Origin: Bacteroidales bacterium
GTDB lineage: Bacteria > Bacteroidota > Bacteroidia > Bacteroidales > VadinHA17
Length of the DNA: 7,752 bases
NCBI GenBank assembly: GCA_017882245.1
Contig: JADGPV010000066.1
Location: 1-7,752, forward strand
Direction of reading: 5' to 3'
In this document: piece after piece, positions 7,016 to 7,752 of the stretch
How the letters are laid out: each line of letters starts with the position of its first letter
Numbering within the stretch: position 1 is the first letter of the stretch
The notes under the pieces: generated by a model
The model's input: only the letters and a program-made list of their open reading frames with translations
What the model was told of the DNA's origin: nothing
Databases searched by the model: none
Program-made: the position numbers and the translations under genes

Positions 7016-7134
7016 GTTGTCGGTTGTCTGTTATCAGTTATCGGTTAAATAGGTCTGATGTATGAAGGTCTGATGTCTGAGGATCTGAAGTCTGAGGGTC
7101 TGAAATCTCTACGCTCTACACTCTGATCTCCTAT
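7016..7134. repeat. Compound 7-base tandem repeat filling the spacer between two - strand genes
   Basis: The spacer is periodic almost throughout. First come five 7-mers at 7016-7050: GTTGTCG, GTTGTCT, GTTATCA, GTTATCG, GTTAAAT. Next, at 7051-7110, are four 15-base units, each one spacer base plus two 7-mers of the type GGTCTGA and TGTCTGA: AGGTCTGATGTATGA, AGGTCTGATGTCTGA, GGATCTGAAGTCTGA, GGGTCTGAAATCTCT. Last come CTCTACG, CTCTACA, CTCTGAT and CTCCTAT at 7107-7134, the last unit covering the TAG stop of the LolA-like gene. The low-numbered end stops 8 bases from the peptidase start codon. No gene, promoter or hairpin is apparent in the spacer. Confidence 0.8.
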
Positions 7135-7752
7135 CTCATGTCAATGATATCCACGTCCTTATAGTCGGCAGGATTGAATGTGAAGAAATCTCCGGCCGGC
7201 TTAAAGCTGAGGTCATATCTATCTGATGTGATATTTATTGTCATTCCATTCTTGGTTTTGTACTCAGCGCCCTTCAGGTCATGAAGTTCTTTTCCTATCT
7301 TAAGCCTTATACGGATCAGGTCAGTCGTGATCTCTTCAGGATAGAGGTCGATAATCCACTCATTTACAGTCTGCTCAACAAGTCTGACCTTGAATCCCTC
7401 CCTGTACATGGTAAAGAGTAGCGAAGGTTTTGATACAAAGGATTCATCCTCAGGGTCAGATTCAGTTATTGTGACTTCATTCACATCCGGGAGATAACTC
7501 CAAACGGCTTTTCCGTCAGTCCAGATACTGTTATCAGGCAATGTGAGCTGGTATTTGTCGCCTGAGATTATTGCTGACCCTGACAATGTGTCAACATCGC
7601 CCTCCCGGACGTTGCTGGTTACAAGAGTGAACTCAATTGTAACAGAGGGTGCTGAGATGGCCTTTTTGCTGAACTCGGACAGTATCTTCATTGCCTCCGG
7701 ATCCTTCTGGGCAGAAATGGTAATCGTAAGTAGTGAAAGTATCAGAACTAAA
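7131..7752 (-). CDS. LolA-like periplasmic lipoprotein carrier, 5' end outside the window
   Basis: The - strand frame ends at TAG (7133-7131) and stays open to the right edge, showing about 206 residues. The ATG at 7691 is an internal methionine: upstream in frame lies LVLILSLLTITISAQKDPEA, the hydrophobic core and Ala-X-Ala-like cleavage site (ISA before Q) of a signal peptide, so only the first few residues are missing. Family marks of LolA are KAISAPSVTIEFTL, the strand LSGSAIISGDKYQL, IWTDGKAVWSYLPDVNEVTI and the Bacteroidota-style ending FFTFNPADYKDVDIIDMR. LolA binds acyl chains of lipoproteins in a half-barrel and carries them across the periplasm to the outer membrane. The visible length is normal for the family. 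It is followed 123 bases later by the C40 peptidase on the same strand. I recall FtsK/SpoIIIE translocase genes next to such genes in this phylum, but none can be seen here. Confidence 0.86.
   Translation of the reverse strand, partial: LVLILSLLTITISAQKDPEAMKILSEFSKKAISAPSVTIEFTLVTSNVREGDVDTLSGSAIISGDKYQLTLPDNSIWTDGKAVWSYLPDVNEVTITESDPEDESFVSKPSLLFTMYREGFKVRLVEQTVNEWIIDLYPEEITTDLIRIRLKIGKELHDLKGAEYKTKNGMTINITSDRYDLSFKPAGDFFTFNPADYKDVDIIDMR

Noticed and set aside
7016..7134. CRISPR array
   Set aside because: Units are 7 or 15 bases and directly abutting, with no 20-40 base repeats or unique spacers and no cas genes.
7689..7691. ATG at 7691 as start of the LolA-like gene
   Set aside because: The in-frame sequence upstream to the edge encodes the hydrophobic core and cleavage site of a signal peptide, so this Met is in the mature protein.

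Overview
The window looks like a chromosomal piece of a Bacteroidota genome, probably an environmental or gut member of the Bacteroidia. The evidence is a SusC/SusD outer-membrane nutrient uptake pair, lipoproteins with short lipobox signal peptides, promoter-like TAnnTTTG sequence instead of an E. coli-type -10, and A-rich leaders without clear Shine-Dalgarno sites. Species cannot be told from the sequence alone.

Layout. Positions 1-341 (+) hold the 3' end of a cyclodeaminase/cyclohydrolase (FTCD_C family) gene that enters from the left edge. A 107-base spacer carries a putative promoter and two inverted repeats. It leads into a three-gene + strand operon: a SusC-like TonB-dependent receptor (449-3655), a SusD-like lipoprotein (3679-5058) and a third, poorly assigned lipoprotein (5094-6053) that is probably the surface-exposed accessory binding protein. 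The operon ends at a strong hairpin terminator (6078-6116) that can act in both directions. No glycoside hydrolase, peptidase, sigma/anti-sigma pair or other regulator lies beside the pair within the window, so the substrate cannot be named.

The rest is a convergent - strand cluster, read from the right edge leftwards: a LolA-like periplasmic carrier whose start lies beyond the edge (7131-7752), a 7-base-periodic repeat filling the spacer (7016-7134), an NlpC/P60 (C40) peptidase with SH3-like domains and no signal peptide (6249-7007), and a 44-residue single-pass membrane protein (6115-6249). The start codon of the small gene overlaps the stop codon of the peptidase by one base, and its own stop codon lies in the T-run of the shared terminator. 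The cluster looks like housekeeping envelope functions (lipoprotein transport, murein peptide recycling).

Most of the window is ordinary for this phylum. The points most worth a second look are the small coupled membrane-protein gene, the intergenic repeat built of three successive 7-mer families ending next to the peptidase start codon, and the unassigned C-terminal domain of the third lipoprotein. I did not find convincing evidence of a wholly new system.
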